Origin: an archaeon
GTDB taxonomy: Archaea > Iainarchaeota > Iainarchaeia > CSSED10-239
DNA: 8,798 nucleotides
Direction of reading: 5' to 3'
NCBI GenBank assembly: GCA_029563035.1
Contig: JAKQTP010000152.1
Coordinates: forward strand, 1-8,798
In this document: positions 1 to 6,600 of the stretch, one piece after another
Layout of the letters: each line of letters starts with the position of its first letter
Numbering within the stretch: the first letter of the stretch is position 1
Position numbers and translations under genes: made by a program
Notes under the pieces: generated by a model
Seen by the model: only the letters and a program-made list of their open reading frames with translations
Databases searched by the model: none
Told to the model about the DNA's origin: nothing

Positions 1-5
1 AAAAT

Positions 6-284
6 ATGAATATAGCAGATAACCCCCACTTGCACAAAACCGCTGTTATAAGCCGTTTTTCTAACTATTGCCCTGTTGAATATTCGGTTACTGATGTTGA
101 AAGTGGCGATAGAATTAAATTCATTGCTGGTGGTTTTGTAGTAAGTATTGAAAGTTCAAACGCAGAAGAAGGCTTTTTAATATGCTTACGCAAGTGTTTC
201 GGAAGAGATGGAATTTCCTTGATAGAAAAAGATAGTAATAAGATTTTAGACAGGATAGAGGACGTCCTTGAAAATGGCTTATAA
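6..284 (+). CDS. Hypothetical protein, 92 aa, possibly 5'-truncated by the window edge
   Basis: I do not recognise this protein. It is small and soluble, with no membrane segment or signal peptide. The middle (residues 24-60) looks like alternating beta strands and the C-terminal 20 residues (KDSNKILDRIEDVLENGL) look helical. Only five bases precede the ATG and the frame is open there, so the true start may lie upstream of the window. Base composition is unusual for the region: a hand tally gives about 35% G+C, against roughly 25% in the next gene, with codons such as CCC, CAC, ACC and CGC. This suggests a different origin from its downstream neighbour. It ends in TAA and is followed by a 90-base AT-rich gap. 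Coding status is supported by the balanced composition and lack of a competing frame; function is unknown. Confidence 0.65.
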   Translation: MNIADNPHLHKTAVISRFSNYCPVEYSVTDVESGDRIKFIAGGFVVSIESSNAEEGFLICLRKCFGRDGISLIEKDSNKILDRIEDVLENGL

Positions 285-289
285 CTTTG
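282..289 (+). promoter_or_regulatory. Possible Bacteroidetes-type -7 element (TAACTTTG)
   Basis: The octamer TAACTTTG matches the TAnnTTTG -7 consensus of the Bacteroidetes primary sigma factor exactly. It overlaps the stop codon of the first gene and lies about 85 bases before the start of the repeat-protein gene, inside the largest gap of the rightward run. No convincing TTTG or TTG -33 element sits at the expected 19-21 base distance; the nearest TTG (268-270) is too close. An octamer with two free positions occurs by chance fairly often, so this is a candidate only. Confidence 0.25.
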
Positions 290-374
290 TGATACGTATT
301 TTTATAATTGGAGATAAATAAATTAATGAATTAATAAATTAAAGTTGTAAATTAACAATTTAAATAAAAAGATT
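285..374. other. AT-rich leader between the first two genes
   Basis: This gap of 90 bases is almost pure A and T downstream of position 300. It contains several overlapping copies of AATTAA-like words and a weak imperfect inverted repeat (TTGT at 345-348 with ACAA at 355-358, extendable by a G-T wobble). It plausibly serves as the 5' leader of the repeat-protein gene. There is no Shine-Dalgarno sequence before the ATG at 375, only an A-rich run, which is normal for Bacteroidetes and their phages. Confidence 0.4.
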
Positions 375-1061
375 ATGAGAATTAATACAGAAGAACTTAT
401 TAAAGAAAACATTTGTGAAGATGCTATATATTGGATATTTTTTAACAAATTACATGAAATTGATATACCATCTAAAGCTAATATAATAGTAAAAACAAGA
501 CAAGAATTATATTGGATTTATTATTATATTTGTAAATTTCACAATATATTAAATATTTCAAGTCTTAAATATGAATCTCCAGATGGTTATTGGGAAAAAT
601 CAGAATATGATAATAAAGGAAATGAAGTAAAATGGGAAAATTCTGGTAAATTTTGGAGAAAGAGTAAATATGATTCAAATGGTAATATGATAAAATATAA
701 AGATTCAACTGGTTATTGGAGAAAATGGAAATATGATGATGAAGGAAATAAAATAAAATATGAAGATTCTTATGGTTATTGGGAAAAATGGGAATATGAT
801 ATTAATGATAATTTAACAAAATATGAAGATTCTAATGGTCATTGGACAAAATTAACATATAATTGTGAAGGAAAAATAATAATATGTGAAAATTCTGATA
901 AATATTGGGGAAAGTGGAAATATGATAATAAAGGAAATAAAATAGGATATGAAGATTCCAATGGACATTGGAAAGTATGGGAATATGATGAAAATAATAA
1001 ATTGATAGATTTTAGAACAGATGAAGAAGTAATAAAATCTACTGTTATAATTGTTGATTAA
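375..1061 (+). CDS. Repeat protein with seven 21-residue YD/MORN-like units
   Basis: The N-terminal 65 residues form an aromatic-rich, probably helical domain (clusters IYWIFFNK at 18-25 and YWIYYYICKF at 46-55) that I do not recognise. From residue 66 to 212 the protein consists of seven units of exactly 21 residues, without any insertion. The unit reads roughly Y-E-D-S-x-G-x-W-x-K-x-x-Y-D-x-x-G-N-x-I-K. Tryptophan recurs at 73, 94, 115, 136, 157, 178 and 199, and tyrosine at 78, 99, 120, 141, 162, 183 and 204. The spacing and the YDxxGN core resemble both RHS-type YD repeats and MORN_2/YwqK-like repeats, which form beta-hairpin arrays. From memory, very similar arrays occur in other gut Bacteroidetes phages. 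A short acidic then hydrophobic tail (213-228) ends the protein. The role is unknown; a binding surface for protein or carbohydrate is a guess. The gene is separated from the following nuclease gene by 5 bases, so the two are probably co-transcribed. Confidence 0.85.
   Translation: MRINTEELIKENICEDAIYWIFFNKLHEIDIPSKANIIVKTRQELYWIYYYICKFHNILNISSLKYESPDGYWEKSEYDNKGNEVKWENSGKFWRKSKYDSNGNMIKYKDSTGYWRKWKYDDEGNKIKYEDSYGYWEKWEYDINDNLTKYEDSNGHWTKLTYNCEGKIIICENSDKYWGKWKYDNKGNKIGYEDSNGHWKVWEYDENNKLIDFRTDEEVIKSTVIIVD
570..1010 (+). repeat. In-frame tandem array, 7 x 63 bp
   Basis: The coding sequence for residues 66-212 of the repeat protein divides into seven consecutive 63-bp units with no length variation. 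Each has a TGG codon at the same phase, the first at 591-593. The units have diverged at the DNA level: codons for D, N, K and E vary and unit 5 is the most degenerate, with YNCEG in place of YDxxGN. The array is therefore old enough to have drifted and is not a fresh slippage product. Recombination between units could still change copy number. Confidence 0.9.
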
Positions 1062-1066
1062 TAATC

Positions 1067-1399
1067 ATGGAACAAGAGAATGATTTATTTAAACTTGTTT
1101 GTGAACAAGATTTACATGTTAAATGTGTTAAAGAGTTTAGATTTAGTAAAACACGAAGATGGCGATTTGATTATGCTCTTCCAGATTATAAAATAGCTAT
1201 TGAAGTAGAAGGAGGTATTTGGAAATATGGAAGACATAATAGAGCAACAGGATTTATTAAAGATATTGAAAAATATAATGAAGCAACATTAATGGGCTGG
1301 AAAATTTTAAGAACAACTCCTCAAAATCTAAACTCTTTAACTTTTTATGAAATGATAAAAAAGTTAATTACATTATGTAACAAAAAATTTATTATATAA
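1067..1399 (+). CDS. Small phage endonuclease of the PD-(D/E)XK superfamily (VSR/DUF559-like)
   Basis: This is a predicted metal-dependent DNA endonuclease of 110 residues, complete for a stand-alone domain of this type. The visible active-site pattern is E23 (KEFRF), D35 in FDYALP, and E46-V-E48 followed by Gly-Gly. Next come a GRH motif at 55-57, a GF pair at 62-63, D66 with KYN at 69-71, and a final strand GWKILR at 77-82. The order 'RRWRFDYA ... IEVEGGxW ... GRH ... DIEKYNEA ... GWKILR' is typical of a small phage family related to VSR and DUF559 nucleases, in which the second acidic motif is ExE where other branches have D/E-x-K. In phages such enzymes are often annotated only as endonuclease; roles in junction resolution, DNA repair or host DNA degradation are possible and cannot be separated here. 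The gene follows the repeat-protein gene after 5 bases and precedes a 73-aa gene after 13 bases, so it is probably part of one operon. Confidence 0.85.
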   Translation: MEQENDLFKLVCEQDLHVKCVKEFRFSKTRRWRFDYALPDYKIAIEVEGGIWKYGRHNRATGFIKDIEKYNEATLMGWKILRTTPQNLNSLTFYEMIKKLITLCNKKFII

Positions 1400-1412
1400 A
1401 AAACATAAAATT

Positions 1413-1634
1413 ATGGAAACAAACGAAAATTATGAATCAGAAAAACTTGATTTACAAAGAGACCAACATTTGATGTCAATTAGAAAAAATGGCGAAAGAA
1501 TGGGTGATATAGAAATAGTAGATGGTAAAATAACAACAAGTGGAATTATTGGTTATAATCAATATGATAATTTTGTTGAATTAATAAAAGGTTTACAAGG
1601 ATTTGATATTAAGATTGATGAGTTCTATTGGTAA
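1413..1634 (+). CDS. Hypothetical protein, 73 aa
   Basis: I do not recognise this small protein. The N-terminal 25 residues are charged and probably helical. They are followed by a short beta-rich stretch (GDIEIVDGKITTSGIIGY, 31-48), an amphipathic helix (FVELIKGLQGF, 54-64) and an acidic, aromatic end (DEFYW). There is no signal peptide or membrane segment. Composition and codon use match the upstream nuclease gene, from which it is separated by only 13 bases, so the two are probably co-transcribed. The start ATG follows an A-rich stretch without Shine-Dalgarno sequence. The chain is short, but the codon pattern and the operon position make a real gene likely. Confidence 0.7.
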   Translation: METNENYESEKLDLQRDQHLMSIRKNGERMGDIEIVDGKITTSGIIGYNQYDNFVELIKGLQGFDIKIDEFYW

Positions 1635-1688
1635 AATGCCACATAGCGGTTTAGCTATGCACCGTTAAACAATTAAAACAATACAATT
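1635..1688 (+). ncRNA. Intergenic hairpin, possibly a mobile intergenic repeat
   Basis: This gap holds a perfect 6-bp inverted repeat, CATAGC (1642-1647) and GCTATG (1654-1659), around the six-base loop GGTTTA. A second, overlapping pairing is possible between CGGT (1647-1650) and ACCG (1661-1664). The surrounding 30 bases are far richer in G+C than any other intergenic sequence here. The wording (TAACGGTGCATAGC on the complementary strand) recalls short non-coding repeats scattered through Bacteroidetes genomes, but that is from memory. It lies directly before the compositionally different gene at 1689 and has no T-tract, so it is not a typical terminator. The ncRNA label is provisional. Confidence 0.35.
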
Positions 1689-2234
1689 ATGAAAGTTAAA
1701 CAAATTTACAACAATTACCCTGACTATAATTTAGATGAGGTAAAGGCACAAATGGTTGAATGTGAGGTATATGAAACGGTTGAAGAAATTACCGATGATA
1801 TGGTTTATAGTTGGATGGATGATGAAAACAACTTAAATTGGGAAGATTTTAAAGAGGAGTTGACTACTTTTATTGACAAACAAAAACATTCAATGTTATT
1901 AGTTGGATATGCAGGAACTTGGCGTGGTCGTATGAGTGGTGGAATTTATGTAAATAAATTTGACGACTTATATAAATTTTGGAAAGATTGTGATTATATC
2001 AAAGTTTATGAAGTACGTGGTCGTTTATTTATTGAAGCATCTCACCACGATGGTACGAATAAAGCGGAATTGCGTTGCTTAACAGATAAAGGACAAGCGT
2101 ACAGAGAAAAACACGATTATGATTTTACAGATGAAGAAATGCACACAAAACTAATGAATAACTCTAAATATTCAAAAGCTGCAAATTTTATTAAATTTGA
2201 AATATCATCCACACTATACGGCTGTTGTCAATAG
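1689..2234 (+). CDS. Conserved mobile-element protein with HHDGTN motif, function unknown
   Basis: The 181-residue protein has an acidic N-terminal helical part (residues 1-66) and then a motif series found, as far as I recall, in many plasmid and phage proteins of Firmicutes and Bacteroidetes. The series is GYAGTWRGRMSGG at 73-85, a beta-rich middle ending in GRLFIEASHHDGTN at 111-124, LTDKG at 131-135, and a C-terminal NSKYS (158-162) with YG near the end. No biochemical role is known to me. The paired histidines, D121 and N124 could form a polar or metal-binding site, but this is inference. The gene is distinctly less AT-rich than its neighbours (about a third G+C in sampled lines) and uses CGT for most arginines, whereas genes on both sides use AGA. 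Together with the hairpin just upstream, this suggests acquisition as a separate cassette. It ends in TAG; the next gene starts 83 bases later. Confidence 0.8.
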   Translation: MKVKQIYNNYPDYNLDEVKAQMVECEVYETVEEITDDMVYSWMDDENNLNWEDFKEELTTFIDKQKHSMLLVGYAGTWRGRMSGGIYVNKFDDLYKFWKDCDYIKVYEVRGRLFIEASHHDGTNKAELRCLTDKGQAYREKHDYDFTDEEMHTKLMNNSKYSKAANFIKFEISSTLYGCCQ

Positions 2235-2293
2235 CACTTCTGCAGAATTGTTAGAAAGTCAATTTTTTACTGGTAAAGTATTAGACTATGTTG
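2214..2293 (+). pseudogene. Possible remnant of a gene 3' end
   Basis: In the frame one base ahead of the HHDGTN gene there is an open stretch running from inside its last codons to a TAA at about 2291-2293. It ends with the plausible peptide TAVVNSTSAELLESQFF followed by TGKVLDYVD. It has no start codon of its own, and its composition resembles the upstream gene more than the very AT-rich downstream gene. It could be the tail of a gene cut off when the cassette at 1635-2290 was inserted, or chance. Evidence is limited to the open frame and peptide-like composition. Confidence 0.2.
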
Positions 2294-2317
2294 ATTAAAC
2301 AAACAAAGTATAAAATA

Positions 2318-2641
2318 ATGAAACAAACAAAAATTGAATATAGTAAAAAGATAAAAAAAGTAAAACCAAAAGAAATTATAGGTTTAATAAAAACACTTCC
2401 TGATGCAGATGAACATATATTTATACATAATAATAAATATTATGTAACTGATGAATGGTTAGTAGGTACATTCGCTGGAAGTGCTTTTGAAGGTGATACT
2501 CTTGAAAAAGCTGCTAAAGCTTTAATTGAATATTTATACAAACATATTGAACATGATTCTATTATAGGAGATTATATAAGAAAAAGTGGATTTCCTGATC
2601 TGAAAAAAGTCAGAAGATATTGTGCACTATCTAAAAAATAG
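2318..2641 (+). CDS. Hypothetical protein, 107 aa
   Basis: I do not recognise a function. The start at 2318 (MKQTKIEYSKK) is chosen over the in-frame ATG at 2288, because 2288 lies within the possible remnant described just upstream and the sequence before 2318 has the A-rich leader seen at other starts here. The 11-base word AAACAAACAAA occurs both just before (2297) and just after (2321) this ATG. The protein has a very basic N terminus, a beta-hairpin-like segment (HIFIHNNKYYVTDEWL, 37-52), the conserved-looking GTFAGSAFEGDTLEKAAKALIEYLYKH (54-80) and a basic helical end. The middle has the feel of a family spread among Bacteroidetes phages, where it is also uncharacterised. No signal peptide or membrane segment is present. 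It ends in TAG, 25 bases before the next gene. Confidence 0.7.
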   Translation: MKQTKIEYSKKIKKVKPKEIIGLIKTLPDADEHIFIHNNKYYVTDEWLVGTFAGSAFEGDTLEKAAKALIEYLYKHIEHDSIIGDYIRKSGFPDLKKVRRYCALSKK

Positions 2642-2666
2642 ATAATTAACTTAAAATAAGATTAAG

Positions 2667-3140
2667 ATGAAAAAAAACTATGATGTGCTTGAAAAAGAAA
2701 TTAAAGATCTTAAAGATGAGATCAGAATAATGAAAAAAACGTTAGATAAATTAGATATGGCTCATATCCTACTAAGAGAAATAAATAATGATTTAAAAGA
2801 TACAAATACTAAACTTTTAATCTTACCTGCAATAAAACAAAAATTTGAAGATTTAGTAATGGAACAATATCATATCTCAACTGATTTATTATATAGTAAG
2901 CTTAGAGTACATCCATTACCAGGACTAAGAGCTATATTCTCATTCATAACTACTGATATTATTGGAATAGATAAAACTACTATGGCTAAAACATTAAATG
3001 TAGATAGAACAACAATTAGTCATTATAATGAATTAGTTAGTCTAGCTATTAAACATGAAAAATGTGATAGTTCTATATATTATATATATAGTACTGTAGG
3101 ACTTAAATTAATTGAATTTATAAAAGAACAAAAACCATGA
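2667..3140 (+). CDS. Coiled-coil protein with DnaA domain IV-like helix-turn-helix
   Basis: This is a predicted cytoplasmic DNA-binding protein of 157 residues. Residues 5-50 form a charged heptad-rich coiled coil (VLEKEIKDLKDEIRIMKK and onward), suggesting a dimer or higher oligomer. Residues 61-125 resemble the C-terminal DNA-binding domain of the replication initiator DnaA and related proteins. They contain a first helix (EDLVMEQYHISTDLLYSKLR), then an arginine-containing helix (LPGLRAIFSFI), a TMAKTLNVD segment (105-113) matching the 'IG..LGRDH' part, and RTTISHY (114-120) matching the DnaA signature 'HTTVLHA'. The ATP-binding AAA+ domain is absent, so it cannot act as a complete initiator. 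A repressor, an origin-binding accessory protein or a decoy for host DnaA sites are possible readings. Its TGA overlaps the ATG of the following exported-protein gene by 4 bases (ATGA, 3137-3140), which indicates translational coupling. Confidence 0.7.
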   Translation: MKKNYDVLEKEIKDLKDEIRIMKKTLDKLDMAHILLREINNDLKDTNTKLLILPAIKQKFEDLVMEQYHISTDLLYSKLRVHPLPGLRAIFSFITTDIIGIDKTTMAKTLNVDRTTISHYNELVSLAIKHEKCDSSIYYIYSTVGLKLIEFIKEQKP

Positions 3141-3529
3141 AAAAATTAATATTTATAGCTTTATTATTGATTTGTATACAACCAAATGTTAAATCCCAAT
3201 TTTACTATGGTTGTAATGTAAAAGATATATATAACGAGCTAAGTCGAAATCCAAATAATTTAAATGTTGAGATATACCAAGGTGATGATGGTACTATGGT
3301 TATTAAAGCTACATCAAGATCTTTTATAACAACATATTTATTTAATAAAGCAAATATATGTTATGGATATGTAGCAGCTACACTTCTAAAACACAAAGAT
3401 GCAGTATACGATATACTAAATACATTATATATTAGAACTGATACGAATGAATGGGAAGATTCTAATATATATGTATCTACTATGGAAGCAGATGGGGTTT
3501 TATATATATTTGAATTCTGGAAACAATAA
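3137..3529 (+). CDS. Small exported protein with cleavable signal peptide
   Basis: The first 20 residues form a typical signal peptide: KK at 2-3, a hydrophobic core LIFIALLLICI at 4-14, and a polar end PNVKS before Q21. A serine-to-glutamine cleavage site is common in exported Bacteroidetes proteins. The cysteine at 13 is preceded by Leu-Leu-Ile and not by a small residue, so a lipoprotein is unlikely. The mature part of about 110 residues looks like a compact alpha/beta domain with two cysteines (C26 and C75) that could form a disulphide in the periplasm. It contains the segments GDDGTMVIKATS and TYLFNKANICYGYVAA. I recall similar small secreted proteins from Bacteroidetes, also without function. 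The gene overlaps the regulator-like gene by 4 bases and is the last of the rightward run, directly before the terminator. An action on the host envelope, such as superinfection exclusion, is speculation. Confidence 0.8.
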   Translation: MKKLIFIALLLICIQPNVKSQFYYGCNVKDIYNELSRNPNNLNVEIYQGDDGTMVIKATSRSFITTYLFNKANICYGYVAATLLKHKDAVYDILNTLYIRTDTNEWEDSNIYVSTMEADGVLYIFEFWKQ

Positions 3530-3550
3530 CAAGGTATTGAACTAGATAAT

Positions 3551-3591
3551 AATCCTCTCTATGTATCAACACATGGAGAGGATTTTTTTTT
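3551..3591 (+). terminator. Rho-independent terminator closing the rightward gene run
   Basis: AATCCTCTCTATG (3551-3563) pairs with CATGGAGAGGATT (3572-3584) through 13 positions with a single T-G wobble. A T-A pair extends the stem and leaves a six-base loop. Nine consecutive Ts follow (3583-3591), two of them shared with the stem. It begins 21 bases after the stop of the exported-protein gene and lies between two converging genes. Read from the other strand, the hairpin forms as well but is followed only by ATTATTATCTAG, so termination of the leftward giant-gene transcript here would be weaker. Confidence 0.9.
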
Positions 3592-3623
3592 AACAACAAG
3601 ACGATTTTTAAAATTTGTAGTTT

Positions 3624-6600
3624 TTAATATTTATAACTCTTATATGTACCAAAAGGATCTGTTAATTGCATAAGCCAGTTAAGCATTGGAGTAGCTTTTA
3701 ACATTTGATAATAAAATGGAGTTTTATCATTTTTCGGTTTATCCAATAATCCTAAAGCATATGCACTTTCTTTTCCTAAATCAGTAGTAATATCTTTTAT
3801 ATCTTTCATATACGTAAATATAGAAGGACCTCTGGACATAAAAGAATATAAAGACCAAGGATTTAAAAAGAATCCTATTTCATTAAAACCTCTTAAAGAT
3901 AATAAATAAAAAATATGATCAAATGAATTTTTAGAACTATCTTTTTTCTTATCATCATCTCCTTTCATAAGTATTATTCCTCCAAGTACCATTAAAGAAT
4001 ACATAAACATTATACGCATTTCACGTATAGCAGCATTTAAACGTGTTGTTCTTAATTCTAAAAATTGATTAAAATCTAACTTACCTATATATTCTGGATT
4101 TTCTACTAAAAATCTATTATAGATATTTTTTGAAATGTGTTCACTTATTTTTAATATATTAGAACCTTTTACAGTTACTAAAGGTAATGTAAATATTAAC
4201 TTGGTAATATTTTTTAATGAGCTAGATAAACCCTCTCCAAATAATTCAGATAATAAAACATTAAATCTTCCCACAGTAAAATCTTGCAAATATGGATTAT
4301 ATTGTAATCCTCCAAATTTTTCGACAGCTAATCCTGGAATAAATGTTCTAAGATGTAACATTAAAGTTAACAAAAAATTATTTTGGAAATTCATTTTATC
4401 ATATTCAGGTATACCTCCAGACATACTACTAAAAATATTTTGTACTAACATAGATAATCTTGCTCTTTCATTACGTACATTTCTATTGTATTCTATATTT
4501 TCTTTAAGAGCTTCTTCTTTCTTATAATCTAATCCTTTTATACTTACAGATCCATCTTCTTCTAAATTCATTAAACTTAATAAGGATTCTTCTTTCTCAT
4601 CAACTTTTTTTACTATTTTACCATTTTTAACTGTTAAATTATCTAATATAGCTGTAGCAACTACTATATTCATAGACATATCTCCACTTTTCATAAGTAT
4701 TAATGCATTTTCATCTGTCATTACTCTGGATAATAAATGAGCACTTTTTTTCTCAGCATCAGCTCTTTTAGTATCTCTTATAAACATACCCATATTTTTC
4801 ATAATACTAATTAAAGTATCTGTATTCTTTATAGAATATTCTAAATATCTTTTCCAATCAGCAGTAGTAGTATTTTTTAATATTGGATTATCTTTCATGG
4901 TAACTAAAAGATTAGTAGTTAAACCCATTAAATTACCAGCAGCTACTAAAGGATTTAATCCTAAAAATCTAATATTTAACCATCTTAATAAATTAGAAAT
5001 TATTTTAGCCAGTTTTATAGCTTTTTTACTTCCTGTTTTATTAAATATTAGTTTATTTTTCGCTATTTCACTATAAGGAGATTTTCCATAAAAAAAATTA
5101 TTTATGAAACTATCTAGCAATACTATAGCTTCAGTTGGTATATCACCAGTTATTACTTTTTCATATTCTAATTCATCTGTTATAGGATTAACTTTACTAG
5201 TCATTTTATAAGTCCTGCCATTTTCTTTTATATAATCTAATAAGCCTCTTGCTATAAACTCATATTTATTTAGAGATACATATTTATGTACAGCATACCC
5301 AAATAATAATAAAGATGTTGTTAAATCTCTAGATTGTTTTTCTACACCTTTTTTATTTCTTGCTTCTTCTATCAATAAAGAAAGATAATTTTCATAATCT
5401 ACTGTTCCTTTTTTAAATTTAGATTCTGCTGTATTTTCTAAAGCTTCAACTTCTGATTGCGTTAAATCTCCAACTAAAGGATTAACATATAATAAAGGTA
5501 TGGTTGGTATAAGATTATTAGCATCATCTATATTACCTAATAATACATCTCCCTCACGTATATTCGATAATACATCTAATGTACTTTTAAAATCTAAAGC
5601 ATTACCTATACCATTTTGAGCGGCTCTATCTATTATATCCTTAACAATCTTTGGTAAGAAGTTTTTTCTTATATCAACACCATACCTAGAAGACATCTCG
5701 GAATTAAACCTTATAATCATATTATAATAATCATATAATTCAGAAATACGTTTTATTTTCGTAAATCTTTCATTTATATATTGTTTTTCTTCTGTGGTAT
5801 AAGATACAAATTTATTATGTAATAAAGCATTATAAGCTACTCTCCAATCAGGATTAGATATATCATTTCTATAATTCCAACGTGCTAACTCAGCTTCTAA
5901 TTTTTTTCTTAGATTAGCATTAGCTTTAATTCTAACGTTAATTTCGTTTTTTTGTTTTTCTTTTAATGTTTTAAATGTTTCTTGTAAAGCCTCATCTTCA
6001 AATACTAATATTCCATTTACTTTTTTTACATTAGCATATTTTAATAACTTATTAACATATTCTTGTGCAGCTACATAATCATCTTCATTTATAGCATTTA
6101 CTAAACTTTTCTTTATACTATCTAAATTTTCAAAAAAAGATTTATTATATGGCGTTACTAAATTTCCAGTATTTTCATCAAATAACATATCAAACATATC
6201 TTGTAAAGATAATCCTAACCTTGCTGCAGCTTTTTTTAAATTTTCATGTTTAGTAGTTACGTTATGATAAAATTTAGCATATTCTTCATCGGTTTCTTGT
6301 TTTACTAAAGCCATAACATAAGAAAATTTCTTAAATACACTAGATGGAACAGAGCTTAACTTAGAAAAATATTTTGTAAAAAATCCAATATTTTTTATAT
6401 ATGGAGTAACTTCTTCTCCTGGAATAGTTGTGTTTATAGCATCTATTATTTTGCTATTTATACTATTTAACATATCTCTTATATTAAGATTTATGTTACT
6501 TAATATTGGTTTTATTTTTTGTTTATCTTCTTCTGATAAAGATTTTATATTATTTAACTCAATATCTACGTAATCAGATAATATAACTAAAAAACTTTTT

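Noticed and set aside
2288..2317. Ten-codon N-terminal extension (MLIKQTKYKI) of the 107-aa gene
   Set aside because: The ATG at 2288 lies within the possible remnant, and the ATG at 2318 has the usual A-rich leader; the extension repeats the KQTK pattern of the true start and looks like non-coding A-rich sequence.
3074..3092. TATATA-rich near-palindromic run
   Set aside because: It lies inside the DnaA-like gene and encodes Tyr and Ile codons; simple AT repetition explains it.
3137..3175. Lipoprotein signal with Cys13 in the exported protein
   Set aside because: The residue before Cys13 is Ile and not Gly, Ala or Ser, and a normal signal peptidase I site follows at residues 18-21.
4135..4527. 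130-codon open frame on the + strand
   Set aside because: It lies wholly antisense within the giant gene, which has clear protein motifs; the frame is a by-product of its codon use.
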